Positions 50,997 to 60,729 of a DNA stretch of 64,000 nt are shown here, piece by piece. The first letter of the stretch is position 1, and every line of letters starts with the position of its first letter. Source of the DNA: CAZQXD01 sp964597315 (GTDB lineage: Bacteria; Pseudomonadota; Gammaproteobacteria; Competibacterales; Competibacteraceae); the NCBI GenBank assembly GCA_964597315.1, contig CAZQXD010000021.1, forward strand, positions 1 through 64,000. Direction: 5' to 3'. The notes beneath the pieces are model-generated. The model was not told the DNA's origin, searched no databases, and was given only the letters and a program-made list of their open reading frames with translations. Position numbers and translations under genes: made by a program.

Positions 50997-52949
50997 ATGA
51001 CTCAAAATCAACATCCGCCAGGGGATGTGCCGTCACAACCCTTCGATCCCGCTGGGTGGTCCGGGGATCGCATGTTGTCCATTCTCAGCCACGAATTGCG
51101 CATACCGGCCAACAGCATCATCGGTTTGAGCGAATTGTTACAACGCGGCCCCTTGGACGACCGCCAGCGGCGGCTGACGGCGATGATTCACCAAGCCGGG
51201 CAAACCCTGCTGCGCCTGGTCAACGATGTACTGGACCTGTCCCGACTGGAGGCGGGGCAGCTACGTCCCGAGGCGGTTTGCTTCGATCTCCGAACGGTGG
51301 TGGAAGAGGCTTTGGAGATGCTGGCCGCCCAAGCCGAGGCTAAGGGTCTGGCCTTGCTCCAGGATCTACCCCCCTCTCTCCCCACGGCTCTAGTGGGAGA
51401 CCCCAACCGCCTGCGCCAGGTATTGGTCAATTTACTGGACAACGGCGTTAAGTTCACCCAGCAAGGCGAGGTGATGGTGCGGGCCAGGTGCGTGGAGGCT
51501 TCTTGCGAACAGGTCCACCTAGAACTGGAGGTCAGGGATACCGGTGTCGGTATTCCCGAAGCGGAGCAGCAAGCGGTTTTTGATCCCTTTTCCAAGATCA
51601 GCGCCGCCACGGCGAGCGCCTACGGCGGTAGCGGGCTGGGGCTTAGCATTGTGCGTCGGGTAGTGGAGTTGATGGAAGGAGATATCCACCTGGACAGCCG
51701 TCCTGGGCAGGGCGCTCGGTTCGTGATCCGGTTACGGCTAAACCGGCAGGCTGCCCCGCTACCCCCCCCTCGCGAGGGACTGGTGGGCCAGGCCGTCCTG
51801 GTGGTGGATGGCAATGCCACCGGCCGGGAACTGCTCCGCCGTCAGTTGCTCGCTTGGGGGATGACGGTTCGCGTCTGTGCCTCGGCCGCCGAGATCGACA
51901 GGGAAGCGGTCGGCCTGGACAGCCCGATATTGGTGCTGCTGAATCTACCACCGGCGGAATCCATTGCCCTGGCTCGGCAGCTTGGCGCCCGTGAGGATCA
52001 ATGTCTAGAGCCGATCCCCCTGTTGCCTTTAAGTTGGGTGGGGAGCAAAGTCCATGGAGGCTGGCGTTTGACTCGACCTGCCCGCCAGGAGCAGCTATAC
52101 CATACTTTACTCTCCGCCGTGGCCGGGGAGCGGCGGGCTGCTCGTTCGGGAACGGCCTTGGGCCGACGATACTGGCGGGCCCGCCTCTTGTTAGCCGAGG
52201 ATGACCCCATCAACCGAGAGCTGACCCAGATCATGCTGCGGGATCTGGGATGCGAGGTGCTGGCGGTGGAGAACGGTCGTCAACTGATCGAAGCCCTGGA
52301 TCAGGACACCTATGATTTAATTTTCATGGACTATCGGATGCCGATGCTGGACGGCCTGCAAGCGACGGCGGCCATCCGAGGACGGGAGGGGAGCCGGCAT
52401 ACGCCCATTGTGGCGCTGACCGCCCACGTGACGGACGGTTTTCGGGAGCGTTGTCTAGCCGTGGGCATGGACGATTTTCTCGGCAAGCCCATTGTCCAGG
52501 AACAGTTGCGAGCCATGCTGGCGCGCTGGCTGCCGATTCGGGTTGGAGACTGCCCGGTGCCAGTGGCGGTCGAGTCGGCAGTGACGCCAATCGCTGCGGG
52601 GCCGCCCCTGGATCGTCTGCGCCTGGAAACCATTCGGGGCTTGCAGTCGCCGGAACAGCCGGATTTGCTGGGACGGGTCATCGACATCTGGCACAACACC
52701 GCTCCTCGGCTGCGCCACGAGCTGGAGCAGGGTTATCAGCAGGGTAATGGGTTGGCGGTGCGGGATGCCGCCCATACCCTAGCCTCGGCCAGTGGCACCG
52801 TAGGCGCCTTGGGCCTGGTGACTTGTTGTCGACGGGTGGAGGCTGCGGCGGCGGGTAGCAAGGATCTCGACGCCGCTATCGCGGAACTGTTGCTGGAATT
52901 CCAACGGGTCACCGTGGCGTTGAGCGTCGAGCGTGAGACGATCCCGTGA
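50997..52949 (+). CDS. soluble hybrid histidine kinase: HisKA-HATPase-pseudoREC-REC-HPt
   Basis: 650 residues from ATG 50997 (GGAG at 6 bases); an ATG at 50928 would add 23 residues but its GGAGG lies too close. No membrane helix or input domain: the HisKA phospho-acceptor His32 (SILSHELR) is almost at the N-terminus. HATPase motifs LLDNGVKFT, DTGVGIP and GGSGLGLSI follow. The first receiver (about 265-385) lacks the Asp (LVLLNLPP), the second (about 400-520) is complete (AEDD, Asp445, FLGKP). A C-terminal HPt domain has His593. Similar to BarA/ArcB relays without the sensor. The next gene overlaps by four bases. Confidence 0.93.
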   Translation: MTQNQHPPGDVPSQPFDPAGWSGDRMLSILSHELRIPANSIIGLSELLQRGPLDDRQRRLTAMIHQAGQTLLRLVNDVLDLSRLEAGQLRPEAVCFDLRTVVEEALEMLAAQAEAKGLALLQDLPPSLPTALVGDPNRLRQVLVNLLDNGVKFTQQGEVMVRARCVEASCEQVHLELEVRDTGVGIPEAEQQAVFDPFSKISAATASAYGGSGLGLSIVRRVVELMEGDIHLDSRPGQGARFVIRLRLNRQAAPLPPPREGLVGQAVLVVDGNATGRELLRRQLLAWGMTVRVCASAAEIDREAVGLDSPILVLLNLPPAESIALARQLGAREDQCLEPIPLLPLSWVGSKVHGGWRLTRPARQEQLYHTLLSAVAGERRAARSGTALGRRYWRARLLLAEDDPINRELTQIMLRDLGCEVLAVENGRQLIEALDQDTYDLIFMDYRMPMLDGLQATAAIRGREGSRHTPIVALTAHVTDGFRERCLAVGMDDFLGKPIVQEQLRAMLARWLPIRVGDCPVPVAVESAVTPIAAGPPLDRLRLETIRGLQSPEQPDLLGRVIDIWHNTAPRLRHELEQGYQQGNGLAVRDAAHTLASASGTVGALGLVTCCRRVEAAAAGSKDLDAAIAELLLEFQRVTVALSVERETIP

Positions 52950-53686
52950 CCACCACGGAATCCACCGGGCGGCGGGTCTTGGTAGTGGATGACGATCAGG
53001 GCGCCCGCTTGCTGACCCGGCTGGCTTTGGCTCAATGGGGCCTGGACGTACTCGAAGCCCAAGACGGTGTGGAGGCCGTGGACTTGTGTCGGCGGTTGCG
53101 ACCCGACGCGGTTTTGTTGGACGCTCGGATGCCGCGGATGGACGGATTCCATGCCTGCGCGGCCATACGCGGCCTGCCTGGCGCCGACAGCCTGCCCATT
53201 GTCATGGTGAGCGGCCTGGAAAAGCCAGCATCCGTGCTTCGGGCTTACCGGGTCGGGGCTACCGATTTTGTGGTGAAACCAGTGGCCTGGGAGGGGCTGT
53301 GGCCGCGTTTGGAGTTGTTATTGGCCATGGCCGGTCCACTGGCGGCGCTCAGGGCTGCGGATCGGCAAACAGGAGCGCCAGTGGGCATCCTACCGGACCT
53401 GTTTCTGGAGCTGAACCCGGAGGGAGTCATTCTGGCTGTTGCCGATGCCGATGCCGCTGCCTTCCGTGGGGTTTGTCCCCGCCCGCCGACGGTGGGTGAT
53501 TCGCTGCTAAACTGGCTACCCTCAGGGCCGGTGGCGGCCGCCCTGGCCCAGCTCCGAGCCGACGGGAGAGCTTCTTGCCTGGCGTCTCCGTTCATGGTCG
53601 GACGCCGATGGGTGCGGCTGCTTGGTAACCAGAATCGGCTCCTCGGCGTGGTTCGTTACCTGGACGGCCCGGCGCCCAAGCTATAA
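52946..53686 (+). CDS. response regulator with PAS-like C-terminal region
   Basis: 246 residues. Receiver domain (about 10-130) with VVDDD, phospho-acceptor Asp59 (LLDARMPRMDG) and VVKP. The remaining 110 residues contain LFLELNPEGVILAVADADA and a strand-rich end (WVRLLGNQNRLLGVVRYLD) that look like a PAS fold, but no DNA-binding or enzymatic output domain is present. GTG 52946 overlaps the kinase stop, so it is the obvious partner of the hybrid kinase. Upp follows after 19 bases and may be on the same transcript. Confidence 0.87.
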   Translation: MTTTESTGRRVLVVDDDQGARLLTRLALAQWGLDVLEAQDGVEAVDLCRRLRPDAVLLDARMPRMDGFHACAAIRGLPGADSLPIVMVSGLEKPASVLRAYRVGATDFVVKPVAWEGLWPRLELLLAMAGPLAALRAADRQTGAPVGILPDLFLELNPEGVILAVADADAAAFRGVCPRPPTVGDSLLNWLPSGPVAAALAQLRADGRASCLASPFMVGRRWVRLLGNQNRLLGVVRYLDGPAPKL

Positions 53687-53705
53687 ATCAAAAGGAGACG
53701 ACGCC

Positions 53706-54332
53706 ATGCCCCTGCACCAGATCAACCACCCACTGGTCCAGCACAAGCTGGGTCTGATGCGCCAGGCCGACATCAGCACCAAGAGTTTTCGGGAACTGGC
53801 CTCCGAGGTGGCCCGGCTGCTGACCTACGAGGCCACCCAGGACCTGGAGATGGAGTCTCGGACCATCGAGGGCTGGGCGGGGCCGGTACAGGTACAACGA
53901 ATCAAGGGCCGTAAGATTACCGTGGTGCCCATCCTGCGGGCCGGACTAGGGATGCTGGAGGGGGTGTTGGACCTGATTCCCGCCGCCAAGGTCAGCGTGG
54001 TGGGTTTGCAGCGGGACGAACAGACCCTGCGGCCCAGCACCTATTACGAAAAGCTCACCAGCCGCATGGACGAGCGCATCGCCCTGATCCTCGACCCCAT
54101 GCTGGCCACCGGTGGTACCCTGATCGCCACCGTGGACATGCTCAAGGAGGCCGGTTGCACCCATATCAAAGGCTTGTTTCTGGTGGCCGCCCCGGAGGGA
54201 ATAGCCGCGATCCAGGCTCGGCATCCAGACCTGGAAATCTATGTGGCAGCGGTGGATGAGCGGCTCAACGACGTGGGCTATATACTGCCCGGACTCGGCG
54301 ATGCCGGGGACAAGATTTTTGGCACCAAGTGA
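53706..54332 (+). CDS. upp: uracil phosphoribosyltransferase
   Basis: Converts uracil and PRPP to UMP in pyrimidine salvage. 208 residues from ATG 53706, with a strong AAAGGAGACG ribosome site. Diagnostic elements: HPLVQHKLGLMRQADIST, the PRPP-binding DPMLATGGTLIATVD and the C-terminal LNDVGYILPGLGDAGDKIFGT. It starts 19 bases after the response regulator gene. No uracil permease gene is adjacent. Confidence 0.97.
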   Translation: MPLHQINHPLVQHKLGLMRQADISTKSFRELASEVARLLTYEATQDLEMESRTIEGWAGPVQVQRIKGRKITVVPILRAGLGMLEGVLDLIPAAKVSVVGLQRDEQTLRPSTYYEKLTSRMDERIALILDPMLATGGTLIATVDMLKEAGCTHIKGLFLVAAPEGIAAIQARHPDLEIYVAAVDERLNDVGYILPGLGDAGDKIFGTK

Positions 54333-54558
54333 CGAAGAACAGTCGTGTAGGGCTATCGCGGTCATCGCCGTGGCCCAAGATCGGGTCAAAGACACCAAGG
54401 TTTATTCCCTGATCCGACAGACGATCTTGCGGCCAACATCCGGGTGACCGACAATGACACCCTGGCCTGAGGCCGGGCGCGGCAGGCGACGTCCCAGAGC
54501 AAACGCTATATACTGCCGCACCCGGCTCAACACACACATTTCGAGGAAATCTCTGCAA

Positions 54559-55074
54559 GTGACCAGACAATCCAGCTACACTCGCGAGGACTTGCTGACC
54601 TGCGCCCGCGGGGAAATGTTCGGCCCCGGCAATGCCCAGTTGCCCCTGCCGCCCATGCTGATGGTGGATCGCATCGTCTCCATCACCGCAGATGGCGGCG
54701 CCCATGGCAAGGGAGAAATTGTCGCGGAGCTGGATATCAATCCCGACCTTTGGTTCTTTGGCTGCCACTTCGAAGGCGATCCGGTGATGCCCGGTTGTCT
54801 GGGAGTGGATGCCATGTGGCAGTTGGTGGGGTTTTTTCTGGGCTGGATGGGTGGCCCCGGACGAGGGCGGGCCTTGGGTTGTGGCGAGGTGAAGTTCTCC
54901 GGCCAGGTGCTGCCCACCGCCAAAAAAGTGACTTATCGGATCACCATGAGGCGAGTCATCCTGCGCAAACTGGTCATGGGAATCGCCGACGCCACCATGG
55001 CGGTGGATGGCCGCGAGATCTATTCTGGGCGCGACCTGCGGGTCGGGCTATTCACTTCCACGGATAGCTTCTAG
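54559..55074 (+). CDS. fabA: 3-hydroxydecanoyl-ACP dehydratase/isomerase
   Basis: Dehydrates 3-hydroxydecanoyl-ACP and isomerises it to the cis-3 form, the branch point to unsaturated fatty acids. 171 residues (E. coli 172) from GTG 54559. The active site His is in CHFEGDPVMPGCLGVDAMWQ, which also contains the catalytic Asp. Paired with fabB 11 bases downstream, an arrangement seen in several gammaproteobacteria. The 226-bp gap upstream of it has no gene; TATATACT near 54508 could be its -10. Confidence 0.97.
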   Translation: MTRQSSYTREDLLTCARGEMFGPGNAQLPLPPMLMVDRIVSITADGGAHGKGEIVAELDINPDLWFFGCHFEGDPVMPGCLGVDAMWQLVGFFLGWMGGPGRGRALGCGEVKFSGQVLPTAKKVTYRITMRRVILRKLVMGIADATMAVDGREIYSGRDLRVGLFTSTDSF

Positions 55075-55085
55075 GAGAGCCTGTC

Positions 55086-56303
55086 ATGCGACGCGTGGTC
55101 ATCACCGGTATCGGCATCGTTTCCAGCATCGGCAATAATCAACGGGAAGTGGCCGATGCGCTGCGCGAAGGCGCCAGCGGTATCAAGTTCTCCGAAGAAT
55201 ACCAGGAGTTGGGTTTCCGCTCCCAGGTCCATGGGCCGATCCGCCTGGACCCGGCTGAGCATATCGACCGCAAGGTGTTGCGGTTCATGGGCGATGCCGC
55301 AGCCTTCAATTACATCGCCATGCAAGAGGCCATCAAGGACGCCGGCCTGGACGAGGCCGTGGTCTCCCACCCCCGTAGCGGCCTGATCGTGGGCACCGGC
55401 GGGGCTTCTCCGGCCAATATCGTGCAGGCCGCCGACATCCTGCGCACCAAGGGCCTACGCAAGATAGGTCCCTATATGGTGCCCCGCACCATGGCCAGCA
55501 CCACCTCCGCCTGCCTGGCGACCCCCTTCAAGATCAAGGGCGTGAACTACACCATCAGCTCTGCTTGCGCCACCAGCGCCCATTGTATCGGCAACGGCAT
55601 GGAGTTGATTCAATGGGGCAAGCAGGATGTGGTCTTTGCCGGTGGCGGTGAAGAGGTCCACTGGAGCCTGTCCTGTCTGTTCGACGCCATGGGCGCCCTA
55701 TCTTCCAAGTACAACGAGACCCCAGCGCGAGCCTCCCGCACCTACGACGTGGACCGGGATGGTTTCGTGATCTCCGGGGGCGGTGGCCTGGTGGTCCTGG
55801 AGGAGCTGGAACACGCCCTCAAGCGCGGCGCCACAATCCATGGGGAAGTGGTGGGCTATGGAGCCACCTCCGACGGTTTCGACATGGTGGCTCCATCCGG
55901 GGAGGGGGCGGCCCGCTGCATGCGTCAGGCCCTGGAGACCGTGGATGGACCCATCGACTATATCAACACCCACGGCACCAGCACCCCGGTGGGGGATATC
56001 CGCGAGTTGAACGCCATCCGCGACGTGCTGGGAGATCAACTCCCACCCATCGCCTCCACCAAGTCCTTGACCGGCCACGGCCTGGGCGCCGCTGGCGTGC
56101 AGGAAGCCATATACGCCCTACTGATGATGAAACATGGCTTTGTGGCCGCCTCCGCCAACGTGGAAAACCTGGACCCAGGGGCCGAGGGCTTTCCCATCGT
56201 CCGGGAGCGCCTGGACGGCGTGGGACTGAATCAGGTCATGTCCAACAGCTTCGGCTTCGGCGGCACCAACGCCACCCTGGTGATCAAGCGGTACGAGGGC
56301 TGA
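55086..56303 (+). CDS. fabB: 3-oxoacyl-ACP synthase I (KAS I)
   Basis: Elongates acyl-ACPs, including the unsaturated products of FabA. 405 residues. Thiolase-fold catalytic triad: Cys in SSACATSAHC, His in NTHGTSTPVGD and His in SLTGHGLGAAG. N-terminal MRRVVITGIGIVSSIGNN and the FGFGGTNATLV C-terminus are standard. Second gene of the fabA-fabB pair. Convergent with the RND pump gene. Confidence 0.97.
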   Translation: MRRVVITGIGIVSSIGNNQREVADALREGASGIKFSEEYQELGFRSQVHGPIRLDPAEHIDRKVLRFMGDAAAFNYIAMQEAIKDAGLDEAVVSHPRSGLIVGTGGASPANIVQAADILRTKGLRKIGPYMVPRTMASTTSACLATPFKIKGVNYTISSACATSAHCIGNGMELIQWGKQDVVFAGGGEEVHWSLSCLFDAMGALSSKYNETPARASRTYDVDRDGFVISGGGGLVVLEELEHALKRGATIHGEVVGYGATSDGFDMVAPSGEGAARCMRQALETVDGPIDYINTHGTSTPVGDIRELNAIRDVLGDQLPPIASTKSLTGHGLGAAGVQEAIYALLMMKHGFVAASANVENLDPGAEGFPIVRERLDGVGLNQVMSNSFGFGGTNATLVIKRYEG

Positions 56304-56363
56304 GCTTTCATGGCGCTGTCGCGGGCAGGGCGGGACAAGCATGGCGGCCTGCCCATGTGGCGT

Positions 56364-59300
56364 TCAGCCCGCCGCCGTCGCTTCCCGATCACCCCCCCGC
56401 CGCCGGGCCAGCCAGGCCGCCAGGTTCTCCCCCAGCACCAGCAGACAAGGGGTCAGCACCAGGGTTAGCAGGGTGGCGAAGGCCAGGCCCCCGGCGATGG
56501 CGCTGGAAAGTTGGGTCCACCACTGGGTGGAGGGAGCGCCCACGGCGATGTCCCGGTGGATCAGATCGATGTTCACCGCCAGGACCATGGGCAGCAGGCC
56601 CAGTATGGTGGTGATGGAGGTGAGGAACACTGGGCGCAGGCGGTGAGCGCCGGTGCGCAGGGCTGCCTCTACCGGGTCCATGCCCTGGCGGCGCAGATCG
56701 TTATAGGTGTCGATCAGCACAATATTGTTGTTGACCACGATGCCGGCTAGGGCAATCACCCCGATGCCACCCATGACGATGCCGAAGGGTCGACCGGTGA
56801 CCATCAACCCCAGCAGTACTCCGGCGGTGGAAAACACAATCGCCGACAGCACCAGAAACGCCTGATACAGGCTGTTGAACTGGGTGACCAGAATAACGGC
56901 CATCAGGAAAATCGCGGTGACGAAGGCCCGCCCTAGAAAAGCCATGGTCTCCCGTTGGTCTTCGTCCTGACCCTTAAAGCGTACGCTCACACCAGGACTC
57001 AGTTCAGTCTCGGCCAGAGCGGCGCGGATGGCCTGGACCTTATCATCTACCAGAAGCCCCTCGGCCACGTCGGCGCTGACGGTCATGACCCGCTGGCCCT
57101 CGGTGCGGTTTAGGGCGCCCGTCTTGGGGGCGGGTTCGAGGTTGACGAAGTTGGTGATGGGCACCAGTCCGGTGGCGGTGGGTACCCGCAGTTGGTCCAG
57201 TTGGTCCAGGTTACGGCCCCCGAAGGGAAAGCGCACCCGGATATCCACTTCCTCGTCGGTATCGTTGGGCCGGTAATCGGCTACTTTGATACCGGTGGTG
57301 ACCATCTGCACGGCATTGCCTAGCAGGGTGACATCGGCCCCGTAGCGGGCGGCTTTTTCGCGGTCCACCCGCAAACGCCATTCGATACCCGGCAGAGGTC
57401 GGCTGTCTTCCACGTCCACCAGGCCCCCAAGCTCCCGCAGCAAACCTCGCAACCGCTCCACCGCCGGGGCCAGTGCATCGGGGTCGGGGGCGCGGACCTC
57501 CAATAGGATGGGCTTGCCCTGGGTGGGGCCGTTCTCCTGTTTACGCACCTCCACCACGATGCCGGGCAGGTCGGCGGTGCGCTCCCGCAGTTCCTGGAGA
57601 ATGAGGGAGGCTGGCCGCCGCTGCCGCCAGTTGACGAATTCCAGTTGAATCACCCCGATCACGTCCTCGGCCAGGTTATTGGACGGGCCACTGATGGTGC
57701 GGGCGTAGACGCTATTGAATTCCCCAGCGCCGTCCTGGTCCAGCCGCAAAATTCGCTGTTCTACTTGGCGCACCAGGGCATCGCGCTCCCAGATGGACAA
57801 ATCACCCCGGGCGTGGACCTGAATCTGGGCGAAATCTGGCTCCACCTCCGGGAAGAACTCCACCCCCCGTCCCAGGGCGCCATAGGCCAGATAGGCGGCC
57901 ACCACCAGCAGCAGGGCCGTCACCAACACCTTGCCGGGGTGGCGCAGCAGCCGTCCCAGTATCCGCACATAAGCGCCGGTGACGCCATGGACCTGGTTCA
58001 GGTCTCCGGTTTCGGCGGCCATGAGGTTGGCCAGTTGATGATCCTTATCGGCGCCGTGGCGGCCCACCAGTCCCCCCAGCACCGGTACGAACACCAAAGC
58101 CATGGCCAGAGAGGCGGTCAGGCAGGCGATGACGGTAATGGGCAGGAATTTCATGAACTCCCCCACGACCCCGGGCCAGAACAACAAGGGCATGAATACC
58201 GCCAGGGTGGTGGCGGTGGAGGAGATAATTGGCCAGGCCATGCGCTTGGCGGCTTCATTGTAGGCCGCTTTCCGGGACAAACCCTCGGCCATGCGCCGAT
58301 CAGCCAGCTCACCCACCACGATGGCCCCGTCCACCAGCATCCCCACCACTAGGATGAGGCTGAACAGGGAGACGATATTCAGGGTGTAGCCCAGGGTGTG
58401 GAGGACCAGAATGCCGGCCAGGAACGACCCGGGGATGGCGATACCCACCAGTACCGCCGAGCGCGCCCCCAGGGCGGCGACGATCACGATCATCACCAGA
58501 ATCACGGCGCTGAGTACGTTGTTTTGCAAGTCCCCCAGCATTTCCCGGATGGTCCTGGACTTGTCCTGGATATAGTCCACGTGGATGCTGGTCGGCCAGG
58601 ATTGGCGGGCCTCGTCGATAATGGCCCGGGTCTGTTCGATGGTTTCGATGATATTGGCGCCGATGCGCTTTTTGATTTCCAGGGCCACGGCCGGCTGGCC
58701 GTTGACCCGGGCAAAACCTTGGGGGTCCTTGAAGGTCCGTCGGACCAGGGCCACGTCCCGGAACGTGATGACCGTGCCGTCGGCCACTTTCACGGGCAGG
58801 TTCAAGACATCGTCAATATCCTCGATCACCCCAGGCACCTTCACCACCATGCGCCCGGCTCCGGTGTCCATAGCCCCGGCGGCCACCAGCCGGTTGTTGC
58901 GGCTGATCAGGCTGAACAGTTCCTCGTAGCCGATGTTATAAGTCTCCAGTACCAGGGGATCGACCACCACCTCCAGCAGTTCCTCCCGGTCGCCGCCGAT
59001 GTCCACCTCCAGCACCCCGGGCAGGGATTCGATGCGGTCCTGAAGGTCCCGGGCCAGGCTCACCAGGGTACGCTCCTCCACGGGTCCCGAAAGAATGGCC
59101 GTGAGTACGGGAAACAAAGCCACGTTGATTTCGTTCACCGAGGGTTCGTCGGTATCCGCTGGAAGCTGGGTTTTGGCGATATCCACTTTTTCCCGGACAT
59201 CCTGGAGGGCGCGGGAGGCATCGAAGCCAGCGTCGAATTCCAGCATCACCGAGGCGTGGCCCTCGCTGGCGGTGGCGGTCAGTTCCTTGAGGCCCTCGAT

Positions 59301-59527
59301 GGACTGCAATTCTTTTTCCATGGGGCGGATCAGCAGCCGTTCGGCGTCCTCCGGGGCAATGCCCTCGTGGGTCATGGACACATAAATCAGGGGGATGGCC
59401 NNNNNNNNNNNNNNTCGGCCTCCTTGGGAATATCCAGATAGGCGCCGATGCCGCTGATGAGGATAAAGGCGAACAGCAGTAGGGCGGTGCGGGTGCGGTC
59501 GAAGGCGGCGTCGATCAGTGGGTGCAT
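56364..59527 (-). CDS. RND efflux transporter permease subunit, interrupted by an assembly gap
   Basis: Inner-membrane proton-driven pump of the AcrB/MexB-like superfamily, about 1,050 residues. The true start is ATG 59527 (MHPLIDAAFDRTRTALLLF). The reading frame is interrupted by 14 N at 59401-59414; 14 is not a multiple of three, so the frame breaks only formally, and the flanks IPKEA... and ...AIPLIYVSMTHEGIAPEDAE join as in normal RND proteins. After the gap all expected parts are present: porter domains, the TM4 proton-relay region LVDGAIVVGELADRR (one Asp instead of two), and GAHRLRPVFLTSITTILGLLPM near the C-terminus. The adaptor gene precedes it by 12 bases. No outer-membrane channel gene is nearby. 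Confidence 0.92.
59401..59414. other. 14-base assembly gap (N run)
   Basis: Fourteen undetermined bases inside the 5' part of the RND pump gene. Comparison with the conserved IPKEADPDVAIP-like region suggests that about nine bases are really missing, so the stated gap length is probably only an estimate. Confidence 0.99.
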
Positions 59528-59539
59528 GGGATGATCCCC

Positions 59540-60607
59540 TCAGCCCTCGGACACGGGGGTGACCGGCTCGCCGGGTTGTACAAAACCCTGGCCCACGGTG
59601 ATGAGGGTGGCCTGCTCCGGTAGCCCCGATACCCAGATGCCGCCGGTTTCGGCTCGGACGATGCGCACCGGATGGAAGGCCACCCGGTTGTCCTCGTCCA
59701 CGGTCTTGACCCCCAGGGCGCCGTCCTGGTCCAGGGATAATAGGGCCGGAGAAATGTGGTGGGCGCTGACCGTTTCCACGGGGATGATGACCTCGGCGCT
59801 GACCCCGGCGGTATACCGGCCCTCGGGGTTCTGGAGTTCCACCTCCACCCGGAAAGTCCGAGTGGCGGCGTCGGCGGTGGCCGAAATATATCGAATCTGG
59901 CCCCGGGCGACCTGACCGCTGATCAGCCGCACCGTGGCTACCCGGCCCACGCTGACCTGGGCGATGTTTTGTTGGGGTATCTGGCCGCTGACTACCAAGG
60001 GGTTGTCGTCTACCATCACCGCCACCGGGTCATTGACCGCCACGTAGTCTCCGAACTCCACCAGCCGGTCATTGAGAATGCCCTCGAAGGGGGCGCGGAT
60101 GGCGGTATTATTGATCTCCAGCTTGATGCGCTCCAGCTCGGCCCGGGCCGCCTCCATCAGGGCCATGGCTTCGTTAAGCTGGGTCTGGGCCTGATAACCG
60201 GTTTGGCGCAGGGAGCGGATCGCCCGGTAGTTTTCTTCACGCTGTCGAAGCGCCGCCCTGGCTTGGGCCAGCCGGGCGGCCCGGTCGTTCATGGCCAACC
60301 GCAGCAGGGATTCCCCGGCCACGGTCCGCTGGCCTTTTTCAGCCAGAATGGCGTTCACCTGACCACTGGTCTCGGCTTTCAGGGTTACCACCCGATTCGG
60401 TTCCACCTGGCCTTGGAGAGTGATTTCCCGCACCACGGCTTCGGCTTGCTGGTCCCGGACCCGCACCCGCATGGGCCCGGTTTCTGTGGCTTGGGCGGGC
60501 AGAACCGTGGGGGTAGCGCTGTCGGGCTTGGCGCTCAAGTAACCACTGCCCAACCAGAGACCCAAAGCGATGACCAGCGCGATGGCGATAAGATAGGATT
60601 TGTTCAA
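59540..60607 (-). CDS. RND efflux periplasmic adaptor (membrane fusion protein)
   Basis: 355 residues from TTG 60607 (AGGA upstream). N-terminal membrane anchor (YLIAIALVIALGLWLGSGYL), lipoyl half-motifs (ITLQGQVEPNRVVTLKAETSGQV and INNTAIRAPFEGILNDRLVEFGDYV), a helical hairpin between them (about 105-165) and beta-barrel plus membrane-proximal domains. It links the RND pump to an outer-membrane channel. Pump gene follows 12 bases downstream. Divergent from the PhoD-like gene. Confidence 0.92.
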   Translation of the reverse strand: MNKSYLIAIALVIALGLWLGSGYLSAKPDSATPTVLPAQATETGPMRVRVRDQQAEAVVREITLQGQVEPNRVVTLKAETSGQVNAILAEKGQRTVAGESLLRLAMNDRAARLAQARAALRQREENYRAIRSLRQTGYQAQTQLNEAMALMEAARAELERIKLEINNTAIRAPFEGILNDRLVEFGDYVAVNDPVAVMVDDNPLVVSGQIPQQNIAQVSVGRVATVRLISGQVARGQIRYISATADAATRTFRVEVELQNPEGRYTAGVSAEVIIPVETVSAHHISPALLSLDQDGALGVKTVDEDNRVAFHPVRIVRAETGGIWVSGLPEQATLITVGQGFVQPGEPVTPVSEG

Positions 60608-60729
60608 ACTCGCGGGTCCTGATAGGTTCCGGGTCCGGTGTGCATTGTGCCACAACCCAGGATATAAATAGCGCGTATGAAAACGAGAGCTTTTTCCAGA
60701 GACCCCAGGCTATTGCAGGGGATGGTATT

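Noticed and set aside
58398..59441. Plus-strand frame spanning the N run opposite the RND pump
   Set aside because: It reads through undetermined bases and lacks any domain; the pump lies on the minus strand.
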